Shown: one piece after another, positions 40,789 through 49,331 of the stretch
How positions within the stretch are numbered: position 1 is the stretch's first letter
Layout of the letters: every line of letters starts with the position of its first letter
Assembly (NCBI GenBank): GCA_003054695.1
Contig: QAZA01000056.1
Coordinates: forward strand, 1-64,000
Origin: Verrucomicrobia bacterium LW23
Lineage (GTDB): Bacteria; Verrucomicrobiota; Verrucomicrobiia; Methylacidiphilales; UBA1321
Direction: 5' to 3'
Length of the DNA: 64,000 nt
Notes under the pieces: generated by a model
Seen by the model: the letters and a program-made list of their open reading frames with translations, nothing else
Database searches by the model: none
What the model was told of the DNA's origin: nothing
Position numbers and translations under genes: made by a program

Positions 40789-41631
40789 ATGCGTCTGACC
40801 GAAATTTACCAGTGCTTTTGTGACGAGACACGCCTGAGAATCCTTAACCTTCTCACCAGCGGGCCGCTTTGTGTCTGTCACTTTCAGGATATTCTCCAGC
40901 TTCCCCAGGTAAAGGTATCGAAGCACCTAGCTTATCTTAGGGAGCACAATACAGTCGAGAGCTATCGAGATCAGAACTGGATGGTCTATTCCCTCCCAAA
41001 AGCGCCGACACGAGAACTCCTCGCCAACTTGCGTTGCCTGGAAGAATGTCGTACGGAGGAACCGATTTTCGCGGCAGATATGGAACGTCTCCAGAAACTG
41101 CTTCCCGAGATGCGGGTGCCGCCTTCTCCGGCCCGCCGGCAGACGCAGCAGAGCGACCCGGCAAGGGTACTGTTTCTTTGCACGGGTAATTCTGCGCGAA
41201 GCATTCTGGCGGAGTACTTGATTCGCAAAATCGACTCTCGACGCTTCGAGTCTTACAGCGCGGGTGCCGCCCCACGGAAGCACGTCAATCCTCTGGCGGT
41301 TCGGACTCTTCAGGAAATCTACGGCATTGATGCTTCCGGAGCAAAGTGCAAGTCCTGGAAGACATTCCACTCCGTTCCCTTTGATTTTGTGATTTCCCTC
41401 TGCATGGAGGCCCGAAATGCGGCGCCTCGGCTGAACGGCGATCCAATCAGCGCCCACTGGCAGGAGGACGATCCTGCCGCTTTTGAGGGCACTCCTGAAG
41501 AGTGTTACCAGAACTTTATCGCAACAGCCGCGCGGATTGAGACGCAGTTGCAGCGCTTTGCGGCGATTCCGCTGGAGCAGCGTGAACGGCTGCGTCTGGA
41601 GCATGAAGTGCGTCAGTTAGGCACAGTGTAG
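40789..41631 (+). CDS. ArsR repressor fused to LMW-phosphatase-type arsenate reductase
   Basis: A 280-residue two-domain protein. Residues 1-105 are an ArsR winged helix whose arsenite ligands are C28 and C30 in GPLCVCHFQDIL, with the recognition helix QVKVSKHLAYL. Residues 126-280 are an ArsC of the low-molecular-weight phosphatase fold: the P-loop LFLCTGNSARS has the nucleophile C131, and VPFDFVISLCMEA follows. It can sense As(III) and reduce As(V). The separate arsR and arsC genes at 49332-50155 overlap by four bases and have the same domain order, so the fusion probably arose from such a pair. ATG 40789 is preferred to a TTG seven codons upstream. The fusion gene is divergent from pstS. 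Confidence 0.88.
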   Translation: MRLTEIYQCFCDETRLRILNLLTSGPLCVCHFQDILQLPQVKVSKHLAYLREHNTVESYRDQNWMVYSLPKAPTRELLANLRCLEECRTEEPIFAADMERLQKLLPEMRVPPSPARRQTQQSDPARVLFLCTGNSARSILAEYLIRKIDSRRFESYSAGAAPRKHVNPLAVRTLQEIYGIDASGAKCKSWKTFHSVPFDFVISLCMEARNAAPRLNGDPISAHWQEDDPAAFEGTPEECYQNFIATAARIETQLQRFAAIPLEQRERLRLEHEVRQLGTV

Positions 41632-41709
41632 AGAAGCATTGGGGAGGACGGGCGGATCTGTGGGAAGCGGAAGATTGTCACGGGATCGTTTCTGTATGCT
41701 CATTGAAGA

Positions 41710-41729
41710 ATATTCCTGAATCGGAATAT
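41710..41729. promoter_or_regulatory. ArsR-type operator before the pstS-pstC-pstA operon
   Basis: ATATTCCTGAATCGGAATAT contains perfect arms ATATTCC and GGAATAT around TGAATC. It lies 46 bases before the ATG of the second pstS and resembles the site at 40629-40648 (16 of 20 identical), suggesting control of phosphate uptake by the ArsR-ArsC fusion or another ArsR of the island. Confidence 0.6.
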
Positions 41730-41775
41730 AGTTGAGGCCGGTGCACGTTTTGCGCCGTATCAACCATCACTTCCC

Positions 41776-43023
41776 ATGAAAGCACTACCGACGTTTTGCC
41801 TGCTCGTTGCCGCAGTGTTTGGATTCGCGCTCTCCGCAGGAGCGCAGCAGATCACCCTCAAAGGTTCAGACACGATGGTCATCCTCAACCAGAAATGGTC
41901 CGAGGAGTACATGAAGAAGAATCCCGGCGTGAGCATCCAGGTCACGGGCGGAGGCTCCGGCACCGGCCTGGCGGCGCTCAAGAACGGTACGACCGACGTT
42001 GCCGCATCTTCCCGGCAAATGAAATCCAAGGAGACGCAGGATTTCCTCGTCCAGTTTGGCGGCAAGCCGCTTTGCTATGAGGTTGCGCTGGACGGTCTCG
42101 CCGTCTATGTCCACGCGTCCAATCCTGTGAAGGAACTAACTGTGGAGCAGGTGGCGCAGCTTTACCTGGGCAAGATCACGAACTGGAAGCAGCTTGGCGG
42201 CGACGACGTGCCCGTGGTGCTCTATGGCCGCGAATCCAACTCCGGCACCTACGGCTATTTCAAGGAATTCGTGCTGAAGGAGAGCGATTTCAGCCCCCAG
42301 ACGCAGACACTGGCAGGAACAGGTGCGGTGATTGATGCGGTCAGCAAGGACAATAAAGGAGTCGGATATGGCGGCATTGCATACTCCCACCATGTGAAGG
42401 CGCTGCCGCTGCGATTTGACAACTCTCCGAATTCGGTTGCCGTCCTCCCCACGATGGAAAATGTGGAGTCGCGTAAATACCCGCTCTCTCGTCCGCTCTA
42501 TTTTTATGTGAGTCCCAAGAACACCAGACCAGAACTTGCGGCATTCATCCGCTGGGTGACTGGCAAGGAAGGGCAGAAGGTTGTGACGGACGTTGGCTAT
42601 TATCCTCTGCCGGGGGCAGTTGCCGCCAATGATAAGGACAAAGAAAAGGATAAAGGCAAAGAGGCGTCCCAGGCACCTAAGCCTGCGCCGGTAAGTGCGC
42701 CGGTGGCGGCGGCAGAAGCAAAACCGGCACCGAAGCCTGAGCTTAGGCCCGAACCCACAGCGCCGGTGGCTCCCGCGCCCGCGACTGTTCCCGCCGAAAC
42801 CCCAGCCATCCCGGCCCAGTCGGTGGCGGCAACCAAAGAAGAACGCCCCGTCGCGCCTCAGCCAGCAGCTTCGCCTGATGAAATCGCAGCGCTTACCCGC
42901 CGCGAGGCCGCGCTGCGCAACCGCGAGAGTTCCGTTGCCGAGCGAGAGGACGAAGTTGCGAAAAGGGAGGCTGCGGTCGCCAGCCGGGAAATCGCCATGC
43001 GCCGCGCCTACAGGGGCCGCTAA
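41776..43023 (+). CDS. pstS: Phosphate-binding protein PstS with proline/coiled-coil tail (second copy)
   Basis: A 415-residue PstS. A signal peptide (MKALPTFCLLVAAVFGFALS) leads to a normal phosphate-binding domain up to about residue 275 (LKGSDTMVILNQKW, GGGSGTGLAALKNGTTDVAA, GRESNSGTYGYFKEFV). It then carries 140 extra residues: a Lys/Glu stretch, a long Pro/Ala-rich linker and a charged coiled-coil (LTRREAALRNRESSVAERED). Ordinary PstS ends with the first domain. The tail may reach across the periplasm or mediate oligomers. It is the first gene of an operon with pstC and pstA and has an ArsR-type site upstream. Confidence 0.85.
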   Translation: MKALPTFCLLVAAVFGFALSAGAQQITLKGSDTMVILNQKWSEEYMKKNPGVSIQVTGGGSGTGLAALKNGTTDVAASSRQMKSKETQDFLVQFGGKPLCYEVALDGLAVYVHASNPVKELTVEQVAQLYLGKITNWKQLGGDDVPVVLYGRESNSGTYGYFKEFVLKESDFSPQTQTLAGTGAVIDAVSKDNKGVGYGGIAYSHHVKALPLRFDNSPNSVAVLPTMENVESRKYPLSRPLYFYVSPKNTRPELAAFIRWVTGKEGQKVVTDVGYYPLPGAVAANDKDKEKDKGKEASQAPKPAPVSAPVAAAEAKPAPKPELRPEPTAPVAPAPATVPAETPAIPAQSVAATKEERPVAPQPAASPDEIAALTRREAALRNRESSVAEREDEVAKREAAVASREIAMRRAYRGR

Positions 43024-43044
43024 AGCCTTTTACCTATAGCCGCC

Positions 43045-44292
43045 ATGAGTGCTTCTCCCAAAAGGCAGCCCGAGATTCCGCCGAACAGTTTTCCCGACGA
43101 CCTTTATGCGGACCTGTGCAAACGGGAAGTGATTACCGACGACATAGCAGGGCGGATCATGCTTGCCCTGTCGACTCTCTCCATCCTCGCCGTTGTCCTG
43201 ATCTTTGTCTTTGTTGCCAAGGAGTGTCTGCCCGTTCTAACCGGGCAGACCTCTACAGTGCGGTCCGGCAAAACGATTGATCCGGAAACTGCGGCGAAGA
43301 TGCCCGCAGAGGAAATTGCGGCCTATCTTCAGCAGCCGGTTCCGACTATCCGGAGCCTGACGCCGGATGTGCTGAAGCAACTCGTGGCGTTGCGGAATGA
43401 AGAACTTGCCGGAAGCAAGAATTCTGATGACGCCCTCAATACCACCTCGTGGGCGCTCATGCTCATGCCACACCAGTGGCAGGGGTACAGCGAGCCAGCC
43501 TATATCTGGCAGCCTACATCGAAAATTGAGAAATATAACCTGGTGCCGCTGTTTCTGGGCACATGCAAAGTCGCGTTCATTGCGCTGGTGATTGCCGTAC
43601 CGCTGGCTCTTCTGGCCGCAATTTACGTTTCGCAGATTGCATCGGTAAGGGTGCGGGAAATCATGAAACCGCTGATCGAACTTCTTGCTGGCGTGCCGTC
43701 GGTCGTTCTCGGCTTTCTAGCCCTTATTGCATTGGCCACAATCTTCCAAAGCATCTTCCACTACGAGGCCCGCCTCAATTCCTTTGTCGCCGGGTTTGCC
43801 CTCGCGTTCGCGGTTATTCCTCTCATTTTCACGGTGGCGGAGGATGCGCTTTCAGCCGTTCCACGGGCGCATAAGGATGCAGCCCTGGCGCTGGGAGCGA
43901 CGGAATGGGAGTGCGCCTGGCGCGTCATGGTCCCGGCTGCGCTGCCCGGAATATTTGCTGCGGTGGTGCTCGGCTTTGGCCGGGCTATCGGCGAAACGAT
44001 GGTGGTGCTGTTCGCCTCAGGCAATTCGTCAATCATGAGCCTGTCGCCGTTTGATTCAGTCCGAACGATTACGGCAACCATCGGCTCTGAACTGGCCGAC
44101 GCGGCTTCCGGCAGCGCCCACTATCAGGTCCTTTTCCTGATCGGCGGACTTCTGTTCCTCATCACCTTTACGTTCAACCTTCTGGCCGACCTGGCGATTG
44201 GCCGCCTGCGCAGCCGTATTGAAGCGCTGGCGGGCCGTGAGACGTACAGCATTATTCAGCCTAAAGCCTATTCCGGAGATGCCGCAATATGA
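43045..44292 (+). CDS. pstC: Phosphate ABC transporter permease PstC
   Basis: A 415-residue inner-membrane permease with about six C-terminal membrane segments and the EAA loop typical of ABC importers (DAALALGATEWECAWRVMVP). After the first membrane segment (about 33-55) there is a long periplasmic insert (about 60-165), usual in the larger PstC type. It is followed by pstA with a four-base overlap. The partner ATPase PstB is missing from the window, so the transporter must borrow one encoded elsewhere. Confidence 0.88.
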   Translation: MSASPKRQPEIPPNSFPDDLYADLCKREVITDDIAGRIMLALSTLSILAVVLIFVFVAKECLPVLTGQTSTVRSGKTIDPETAAKMPAEEIAAYLQQPVPTIRSLTPDVLKQLVALRNEELAGSKNSDDALNTTSWALMLMPHQWQGYSEPAYIWQPTSKIEKYNLVPLFLGTCKVAFIALVIAVPLALLAAIYVSQIASVRVREIMKPLIELLAGVPSVVLGFLALIALATIFQSIFHYEARLNSFVAGFALAFAVIPLIFTVAEDALSAVPRAHKDAALALGATEWECAWRVMVPAALPGIFAAVVLGFGRAIGETMVVLFASGNSSIMSLSPFDSVRTITATIGSELADAASGSAHYQVLFLIGGLLFLITFTFNLLADLAIGRLRSRIEALAGRETYSIIQPKAYSGDAAI

Positions 44293-45260
44293 CTCCACCT
44301 TCCATTGACAACGGCGAGCCAATTGATCTGTTCAGCAAATCCGGTTCCATGCGTCAGCGGGCGTCCCTCGAATTGTCCCGAACCGCAGCGTGGTTTCTGG
44401 CCTGTTCCACGCTTCTGCTGGTGAGTTATGTGCTTTTGCAAGGCTACCAGGGCCTTAATCCCAGCTTCATTTTGTCGCGGGCAACTGCGGGCACCGGGGA
44501 CGGGATGTTCGACGTTCACACGGCTGGCGTCTTTGACATGGTTGTCGGCACGGTGCTGCTGGTATTCCTCATGACGCTGATCGTGATGCCCCTTGGCGTC
44601 ATTACCGGGATTTACCTTAACGAATTCGCGCCGCAGCATACATGGACAACGCGGGTGCTGCGTTCAGCAGTCAATAATCTGGCGGGCGTACCATCCATTA
44701 TCTTCGGATTGTTCGGCGTTGGATTCTTTATCTACTTCATTGGCGGGTCTATCGATAAGTTCGTTCTGTTCACCACCACGCCGGTATGGGGACAGCCAGC
44801 TTTGCTCTGGGCCGCCCTGACTCTCGCCATCCTGACTTTGCCGGTCGTGGTTATCAGCACCGAGCAGGCCCTGCGTGCCGTACCAGCGGGAACACGGGAC
44901 GCGGCGCTGGCCATGGGCGCGACCAAAGTGCAGATGCTGACCTGGATAGTTCTGCCGCAGGCAGGCCCTGGCATCCTCACCGGCGGAATCCTCGCGGTAA
45001 GCCGCGGAGCCGGTGAAGTGGCTCCAATCATGTTTACCGGAGCCGCCTATTATCTGGCGCATCTGCCCAACAGCCTCAACAGCCAGTTCATGGAACTCGG
45101 CTACCACATTTATGTCCTGAGCACGCAGTCACCCAATATCGACAAGACGCGCCCCTTGCTCTTCTCGACCGTAGTGACGCTGCTGCTTCTGACCTTCCTG
45201 CTGAACGTCCTGGCAATTGTGGCCCGCTCATGGGCGAGGCGGAAACAGCGCACTGACTGA
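44289..45260 (+). CDS. pstA: Phosphate ABC transporter permease PstA
   Basis: A 323-residue permease with six membrane segments and an EAA loop (DAALAMGATKVQMLTWIVLP). It forms the membrane channel with PstC. Motifs GVPSIIFGLFGVGFF and IYLNEFAP are characteristic. The start overlaps the pstC stop. It ends the operon; the following gene has its own operator, and no pstB or phoU follows, unlike the common pstSCAB-phoU order. Confidence 0.88.
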   Translation: MTPPSIDNGEPIDLFSKSGSMRQRASLELSRTAAWFLACSTLLLVSYVLLQGYQGLNPSFILSRATAGTGDGMFDVHTAGVFDMVVGTVLLVFLMTLIVMPLGVITGIYLNEFAPQHTWTTRVLRSAVNNLAGVPSIIFGLFGVGFFIYFIGGSIDKFVLFTTTPVWGQPALLWAALTLAILTLPVVVISTEQALRAVPAGTRDAALAMGATKVQMLTWIVLPQAGPGILTGGILAVSRGAGEVAPIMFTGAAYYLAHLPNSLNSQFMELGYHIYVLSTQSPNIDKTRPLLFSTVVTLLLLTFLLNVLAIVARSWARRKQRTD

Positions 45261-45296
45261 AAATTACGAGGTCTCCAAAATTTAGTTGCGCCGTGA

Positions 45297-45332
45297 TCAT
45301 GCATCGGTATGTTCCGATATACCGATGCATGA
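45297..45332. promoter_or_regulatory. 14-bp dyad operator overlapping the arsR start codon
   Basis: TCATGCATCGGTAT at 45297-45310 and ATACCGATGCATGA at 45319-45332 are perfect inverted arms with an 8-base spacer. The right arm contains the ATG (45325) of the arsR gene. It differs in sequence from the ATATTCC-type sites, so it probably serves this ArsR alone. Confidence 0.65.
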
Positions 45333-45711
45333 CCTCATTCTTTTCTGCAAAGCGCTTAGCGATCCGACACGGGTGCGCATCGTAAAATTGCTGTGTCTGA
45401 CGGAAGCGTGCGTCTGTGAGTTGTGCGATGCGTTGGAAATAAGCCAGTCGACGCTTTCGACACATCTTCAGGTCATTAGGCAAGCCGGATTGGTTGTTAC
45501 CCGCAAGAAAGGGACGTGGATCTACTACAGTATTGAGCCGGGTATTCTGGGGCTCATCGAGACTTTATTCGCGCACAATCAGGATGCACTTCGCACCGAT
45601 AGGCGAATGGAAACGGACAAACAACGAATTCAACAGCGCATTACTCTGCGTGAAGCGGGGGATTGCCTGCTTGGCTTCGATGTACTTCAACCAGGAAAGG
45701 AGGTGAAGTGA
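45325..45711 (+). CDS. arsR: ArsR-family metalloid-responsive repressor
   Basis: A 128-residue winged-helix repressor. C29 and C31 in EACVCELCDAL form the classic ArsR arsenite site, with C34 nearby as a third ligand, and STLSTHLQVIRQAGLV is the recognition helix. The frame opens 13 codons earlier, but the ATG at 45325 lies in a 14-bp operator dyad and gives a normal N-terminus (MHDLILFCKALSDPTRVRIV). It is followed by a Cys-rich exported peptide gene three bases later with an excellent ribosome site, so the two are co-transcribed. Confidence 0.88.
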   Translation: MHDLILFCKALSDPTRVRIVKLLCLTEACVCELCDALEISQSTLSTHLQVIRQAGLVVTRKKGTWIYYSIEPGILGLIETLFAHNQDALRTDRRMETDKQRIQQRITLREAGDCLLGFDVLQPGKEVK

Positions 45712-45713
45712 CC

Positions 45714-45872
45714 ATGATTCGAATCATAATGCTGACTGCCTGCTGCGCAGCTCTCTTTTCGGCCTATTCAGTATATGCCTCTGAGAAAGGAGACTGTCCC
45801 GCGAGTTCGGGATGTTCCTCGGATGCAGAATGTTCAGAACGGAAGGATTGTCCTCCCTGTGAACAGTGCTGA
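45714..45872 (+). CDS. Small Cys-rich exported peptide in an ars operon
   Basis: A 52-residue precursor: signal peptide MIRIIMLTACCAALFSAYSV cleaved near YAS, then a mature peptide of about 29 residues with six cysteines (DCPASSGCSS, ECSERKDCPPCEQC). The near-perfect Shine-Dalgarno AAAGGAGGTGA at 45696-45706 confirms the start at 45714. It directly follows arsR. A secreted or periplasmic metal(loid)-binding peptide, such as a small thiol trap for As(III), is a reasonable idea, but disulfide-bonded peptides look similar. I know no named family for it. Confidence 0.65.
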   Translation: MIRIIMLTACCAALFSAYSVYASEKGDCPASSGCSSDAECSERKDCPPCEQC

Positions 45873-45894
45873 TTGAGGACTCGGAATTACTGAG

Positions 45895-45921
45895 AAATCG
45901 GAGGTCCCATCCCTCCGATTT
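45895..45921. terminator. Bidirectional hairpin terminator
   Basis: AAATCGGAGG at 45895-45904 pairs with CCTCCGATTT at 45912-45921 around a 7-base loop, between the convergent Cys-rich peptide gene and trxB. The A/T ends of the stem provide a short U-run in both directions. Confidence 0.65.
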
Positions 45922-45933
45922 ACAAGTTGAACT

Positions 45934-46899
45934 TTATGGAACCGCGACCTGCTCCACGACTGGTGAGTCGCACGCAGCAAGATAGCGCTCCGCATCTATC
46001 GCCGCCATGCAACCCATTCCGGCTGCGGTAATGGCCTGACGATAGACGCTGTCTGCGCAGTCACCCGCGACAAATACGCCGGGCACGCTGGTGCGGCTTC
46101 CGCCCAGCAGCCGGACATAGCCGTCCTCGTCCAGTTCTACCTGATCTCGGAAAATGGCGGTGTTGGGGACGTGGCCGATGGCAACGAATACACCCGCGCA
46201 CGGGAGTACGCTTTGCTCGCCGGTAACGACGTTGCGCAGTCGCACGCCGGTGACGTGGCCGCTGGCCCGGTCCAGCACTTCTTCAACCACGGAATCCCAT
46301 ACTGGCTCGATCTTAGGATTAGCCAGGGCGCGTTCGGCCATAATCTTTGAGGCGCGAAGGGAATCGCGGCGATGCACCAGATAGACCTTTGAGCCAAACC
46401 GGGTCAGATAACCGGCTTCCTCGCAGGCGCTGTCGCCTCCGCCTACGACCACCAGCGGCTGATTGCGATACCGGGGAAAAGCCCCGTCGCAAGTGGCGCA
46501 GAATGTCACGCCCTTGTTCTCAAGTTCATGTTCGCCCGGAACGCCCAGGTGCCGATGGCCAGCGCCGACCGCAATGATTACCGTCTCGGCCCGCACTTCC
46601 TCGTCGTCCACCCACAGCCTGAAGGGGCGGCTGGAGAATTCGACTTTTTCAACGAGTGAGCAGAGTTTAACGCGGGTTCCAAAACGCTCCGCCTGCGCCT
46701 GCATTTCGCTCATCAGAGCATAGCCATCGATGCCGTCTCGAAAACCGGGGAAGTTTTCGACCGTCGTTGTTGTGGTCAGCAGGCCACCCGGCTGGGCTCC
46801 CGTGATAAGCAAAGGACTGAGGTTGGCCCGCGCCGTATAGATGGCCGCAGTCCAGCCCGCGCACCCCGATCCGATAATGACAACCTTTTCTGTATTCAT
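45934..46899 (-). CDS. trxB: Thioredoxin reductase
   Basis: An FAD/NADPH enzyme of 321 residues that reduces thioredoxin, which in turn recycles arsenate reductases. The FAD loop is GSGCAG near residue 10, the redox CATC is at 134-137, the NADPH loop is GGGDSA and the C-terminal FAD motif is VFVAGDCAD. Start at ATG 46899; the frame continues 17 codons upstream without a better signal. It is on the same strand as arsC and acr3 and lies downstream of them, so it may be the electron supplier for the LMW-type ArsC proteins. No thioredoxin gene is present. Confidence 0.9.
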   Translation of the reverse strand: MNTEKVVIIGSGCAGWTAAIYTARANLSPLLITGAQPGGLLTTTTTVENFPGFRDGIDGYALMSEMQAQAERFGTRVKLCSLVEKVEFSSRPFRLWVDDEEVRAETVIIAVGAGHRHLGVPGEHELENKGVTFCATCDGAFPRYRNQPLVVVGGGDSACEEAGYLTRFGSKVYLVHRRDSLRASKIMAERALANPKIEPVWDSVVEEVLDRASGHVTGVRLRNVVTGEQSVLPCAGVFVAIGHVPNTAIFRDQVELDEDGYVRLLGGSRTSVPGVFVAGDCADSVYRQAITAAGMGCMAAIDAERYLAACDSPVVEQVAVP

Positions 46900-46916
46900 G
46901 ACTTTTAGGATGTGAA

Positions 46917-47057
46917 TCAACGTAGTCCGCCACTGATTCTTTCGATCCACTGGACGACGAGAAGAATCGCCGTAAGGCCCACCGCCGAGACAATGCTCAC
47001 AACGATGATGAATGACGTCAGCGTCAGGATGGCCGATGCTTTCTGCAGCATGGTCAT
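46917..47057 (-). CDS. Possible single-pass small membrane protein
   Basis: A possible 46-residue protein, MTMLQKASAILTLTSFIIVV and onward, almost entirely one or two hydrophobic helices with a basic end. No ribosome site is visible, and the start could be at 47135. It lies between arsC and trxB on the same strand, in a 303-base gap otherwise without genes. Reported because its composition is typical of real small membrane proteins, but it may be chance. Confidence 0.3.
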   Translation of the reverse strand: MTMLQKASAILTLTSFIIVVSIVSAVGLTAILLVVQWIERISGGLR

Positions 47058-47152
47058 GTCATCACGCGGAGGAGAATTGAACAGCGAGAGAGTCCACCGG
47101 CAGAACGAACCGGGACAGTGGAACATGCCTTTCATAGCAGGCGGCCATGGGG

Positions 47153-47186
47153 AGAGAGCCTGCACCTTTTCGTGGCGCGGCTCTCT
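47153..47186 (-). terminator. Hairpin after arsC
   Basis: AGAGAGCC at 47153-47160 and GGCTCTCT at 47179-47186 pair around an 18-base loop, 16 bases after the arsC stop as read on the minus strand. There is no U-run, so it may only attenuate transcription into trxB. Confidence 0.35.
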
Positions 47187-47202
47187 GTTTGGATTATCCG
47201 TT

Positions 47203-47652
47203 TTAAGCGGGAACTGCGGCCTTGATCTGGTCGATCCTGCCTGCCGCATAAGCTTCAAACGTGGCGCGGATCTCGTCGCGGACGCGGCGGAATACGGCCA
47301 TGATTTCCTCGTCGGTTCCGGTGGCATGCGCGGGATCGTCGAAACCCCAGTGATGCCGGTTGACCTGGCCGGGGAACAGAGGGCAAGCCTGATCGGCATT
47401 GCCGCACACGGTGATAACCGTTTCGACATCGCTTTGCAGGAATTCCTGAAGGTGCTTGGAGCGGTGGCCGGATATATCAATATCGATTTCCTTCAACGCT
47501 TCGATGGCCTTGGGATGCACATAGCCCGCCGGTTTGGAACCGGCACTCTGGACGTCCAGAATGTCGCCCGCAGCGGCGCGAAGGATGCCTTCGGCCATGT
47601 GGCTGCGGCAGGAGTTACCAGTGCAAAGAATGAGGACGACGGGTTTGGTCAT
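47203..47652 (-). CDS. arsC: Thioredoxin-coupled arsenate reductase ArsC (LMW phosphatase fold)
   Basis: A 149-residue reductase of As(V) to As(III). The P-loop [14 protein letters not shown] contains the nucleophilic Cys and Arg. The later [11 protein letters not shown] supplies the second and third cysteines of the thioredoxin-linked cascade, and [11 protein letters not shown] fits this ArsC class. The start overlaps the acr3 stop by four bases (ATGA), so reduction and efflux are translated together. The trxB gene downstream fits thioredoxin-dependent recycling. Confidence 0.9.
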   Translation of the reverse strand: MTKPVVLILCTGNSCRSHMAEGILRAAAGDILDVQSAGSKPAGYVHPKAIEALKEIDIDISGHRSKHLQEFLQSDVETVITVCGNADQACPLFPGQVNRHHWGFDDPAHATGTDEEIMAVFRRVRDEIRATFEAYAAGRIDQIKAAVPA

Positions 47653-48761
47653 AGTGTTACCGATGATGTGTTTTTGTCGGGTTGGTTTTCGGAATCGTTC
47701 TGATACCACCTGCGGCTTTGCAGGCACAGAGAGCAGACGGAGAGCATTGCCGGTACTTCAACAAGCACGCCGACGACTGTGGCGAGCGCTGCAGGACTGG
47801 CCGGGCCAAAGAGTGTGATGGCCACGGCTACAGCAAGTTCAAAGAAGTTGCTGGCGCCGATGAGGGCTCCGGGAGTCGCCACATTGTGCGGAACCCCAAA
47901 CCACTTCATGAGGCCATAAGTCAGGCCCGCATTAAAATAGACCTGGATGAGGATTGGCACCGCCAGCAGGAATACAACTACCCAATTCGTCAGGATATTA
48001 TCCGCCTGAAAAGCGAAGATGAGGGTAAGCGTCGCCAGCAGGGAAATGATGGCTACCGGGCGGAAAAGAGGAAGCAGCTTGTGCTCCAGCCAATCCGCAC
48101 CGGCCAGCTTGATCGCCAGCACGCGGCTCAGCCAGCCCGCCGCCAGGGGAATGACGATAAACACAACGACCGACGTCAACAGGACCTCCCAGGGCACATG
48201 TACGCCGCTGACTCCGACCAGAAAAGCCACAATCGGCGCGAAGGCAAACACCATGATAAGGTCATTGATGGCGACCTGTGCCAGAGTGTAAGGACCGTCA
48301 CCATCCGTGAGGTAACTCCAGACGAAAACCATAGCCGTACAGGGAGCCGCCGCGAGGATGATAAGTCCCGCCACGTAGTTCTTCGCCGCATCAGCGGGAA
48401 TCCACCCCAGAGTGTTGGAAAGCAGCCCCTGGATGAAGAGCCAGCCAAGGACCGCCATGCTGAACGGCTTCACCAGCCAGTTGACGAACAGCGTGACGAG
48501 CAGGCCTTTCGGTTTGCCAAAGACTCCGCGAATACCGCCGAAATCGATCTTCAGCATCATGGGGTAGATCATGAGCCAAATGAGGATCGCGATTGGCACG
48601 TTAACGTGGGAATCCTTACCAAATTCCCACGAGCTAAGCTGCTTCGTCACGTCCGGCAGCAGCCTGCCGAACGCGATGCCTGCAACCATACAAGCTGCCA
48701 CCCACAGGGACAGATAGCGCTCGAAAAAATCGAGGCGCTTTACGGTATTATCCGCGCTCAT
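47649..48761 (-). CDS. acr3: Arsenite efflux permease Acr3
   Basis: A 370-residue inner-membrane carrier with about ten hydrophobic segments, exporting As(III). The conserved [12 protein letters not shown] segment contains the essential Cys of Acr3 proteins, and [18 protein letters not shown] is a second family block. The C-terminal 25 residues are polar. The start overlaps the preceding DUF6428 stop (ATGA at 48758-48761), and the end overlaps arsC, giving a tightly coupled arsR-arsC-DUF6428-acr3-arsC run. Confidence 0.92.
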   Translation of the reverse strand: MSADNTVKRLDFFERYLSLWVAACMVAGIAFGRLLPDVTKQLSSWEFGKDSHVNVPIAILIWLMIYPMMLKIDFGGIRGVFGKPKGLLVTLFVNWLVKPFSMAVLGWLFIQGLLSNTLGWIPADAAKNYVAGLIILAAAPCTAMVFVWSYLTDGDGPYTLAQVAINDLIMVFAFAPIVAFLVGVSGVHVPWEVLLTSVVVFIVIPLAAGWLSRVLAIKLAGADWLEHKLLPLFRPVAIISLLATLTLIFAFQADNILTNWVVVFLLAVPILIQVYFNAGLTYGLMKWFGVPHNVATPGALIGASNFFELAVAVAITLFGPASPAALATVVGVLVEVPAMLSVCSLCLQSRRWYQNDSENQPDKNTSSVTL

Positions 48762-49291
48762 GAGCAGCATCCTGCTTTGGGTGAGCAGCAGCTCGAAGCT
48801 TCAGCTTCAGTCTTTGCCTCGTCTTCGTCGGAGTCTCCGCCGCAGCAGCCGCCTGCTTCTTCGCCTTCCTGTCCGGGAGCAAGACCGCAGCGCTCCATGG
48901 CCAGACAGGCAGTATGCTTGGTTTCCAGCGTGAAGACCAGTTTGCCGTCTTCCACAGCGCCGCTTTTCACCGGATACTGGGAAATGACGCATTGTTCAAA
49001 CTCCACCTCGATGGGGTAATCTTCGCCGCCAAAAATCGGCGCGGCTTTTTCAAAGATACGGGCCAGAACGCCGGGCGTCAGACGGTGATCGGTATCGGTG
49101 TACTCCCACACCTGCAAATGGCTGGTAACGGTGCGGTGCGGCTTTCCGCCGCAGTCGATAAACAGCTTTTCCACTTTGCCAATTTCCGTGACGTGGGAAT
49201 GGACAGCTACAACGTCGCCGTCAGGCAGAACAAAGCGAAGCTCCGCGTCGGGATTGGCATTGAGGAGGGATACAAATTCAGTCTGGTTCAT
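48758..49291 (-). CDS. DUF6428-type protein with Cys-rich tail
   Basis: A 177-residue soluble protein. The first 140 residues are a compact domain (MNQTEFVSLLNANPDAELRF, SHVTEIGKVEKLFIDCGGKP) of a type often found in ars operons. The C-terminal 40 residues are an acidic and Cys-rich tail (EAGGCCGGDSDEDEAKTEAE, then [12 protein letters not shown]) with three CC pairs. Binding of As(III) by the tail, as a chaperone or buffer before Acr3 export, is a plausible inference; no activity is known to me. The gene sits between arsC and acr3 in one operon. Confidence 0.65.
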   Translation of the reverse strand: MNQTEFVSLLNANPDAELRFVLPDGDVVAVHSHVTEIGKVEKLFIDCGGKPHRTVTSHLQVWEYTDTDHRLTPGVLARIFEKAAPIFGGEDYPIEVEFEQCVISQYPVKSGAVEDGKLVFTLETKHTACLAMERCGLAPGQEGEEAGGCCGGDSDEDEAKTEAEASSCCSPKAGCCS

Positions 49292-49331
49292 AGAAGTTTT
49301 TCTCGTTGGGCGATGATATTGGGGCGATCTT

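Noticed and set aside
47682-49019. 445-residue open frame on the plus strand opposite acr3 and the DUF6428 gene
   Set aside because: Low-complexity His/Arg/Asp/Gln-rich translation, antisense to clearly identified genes.
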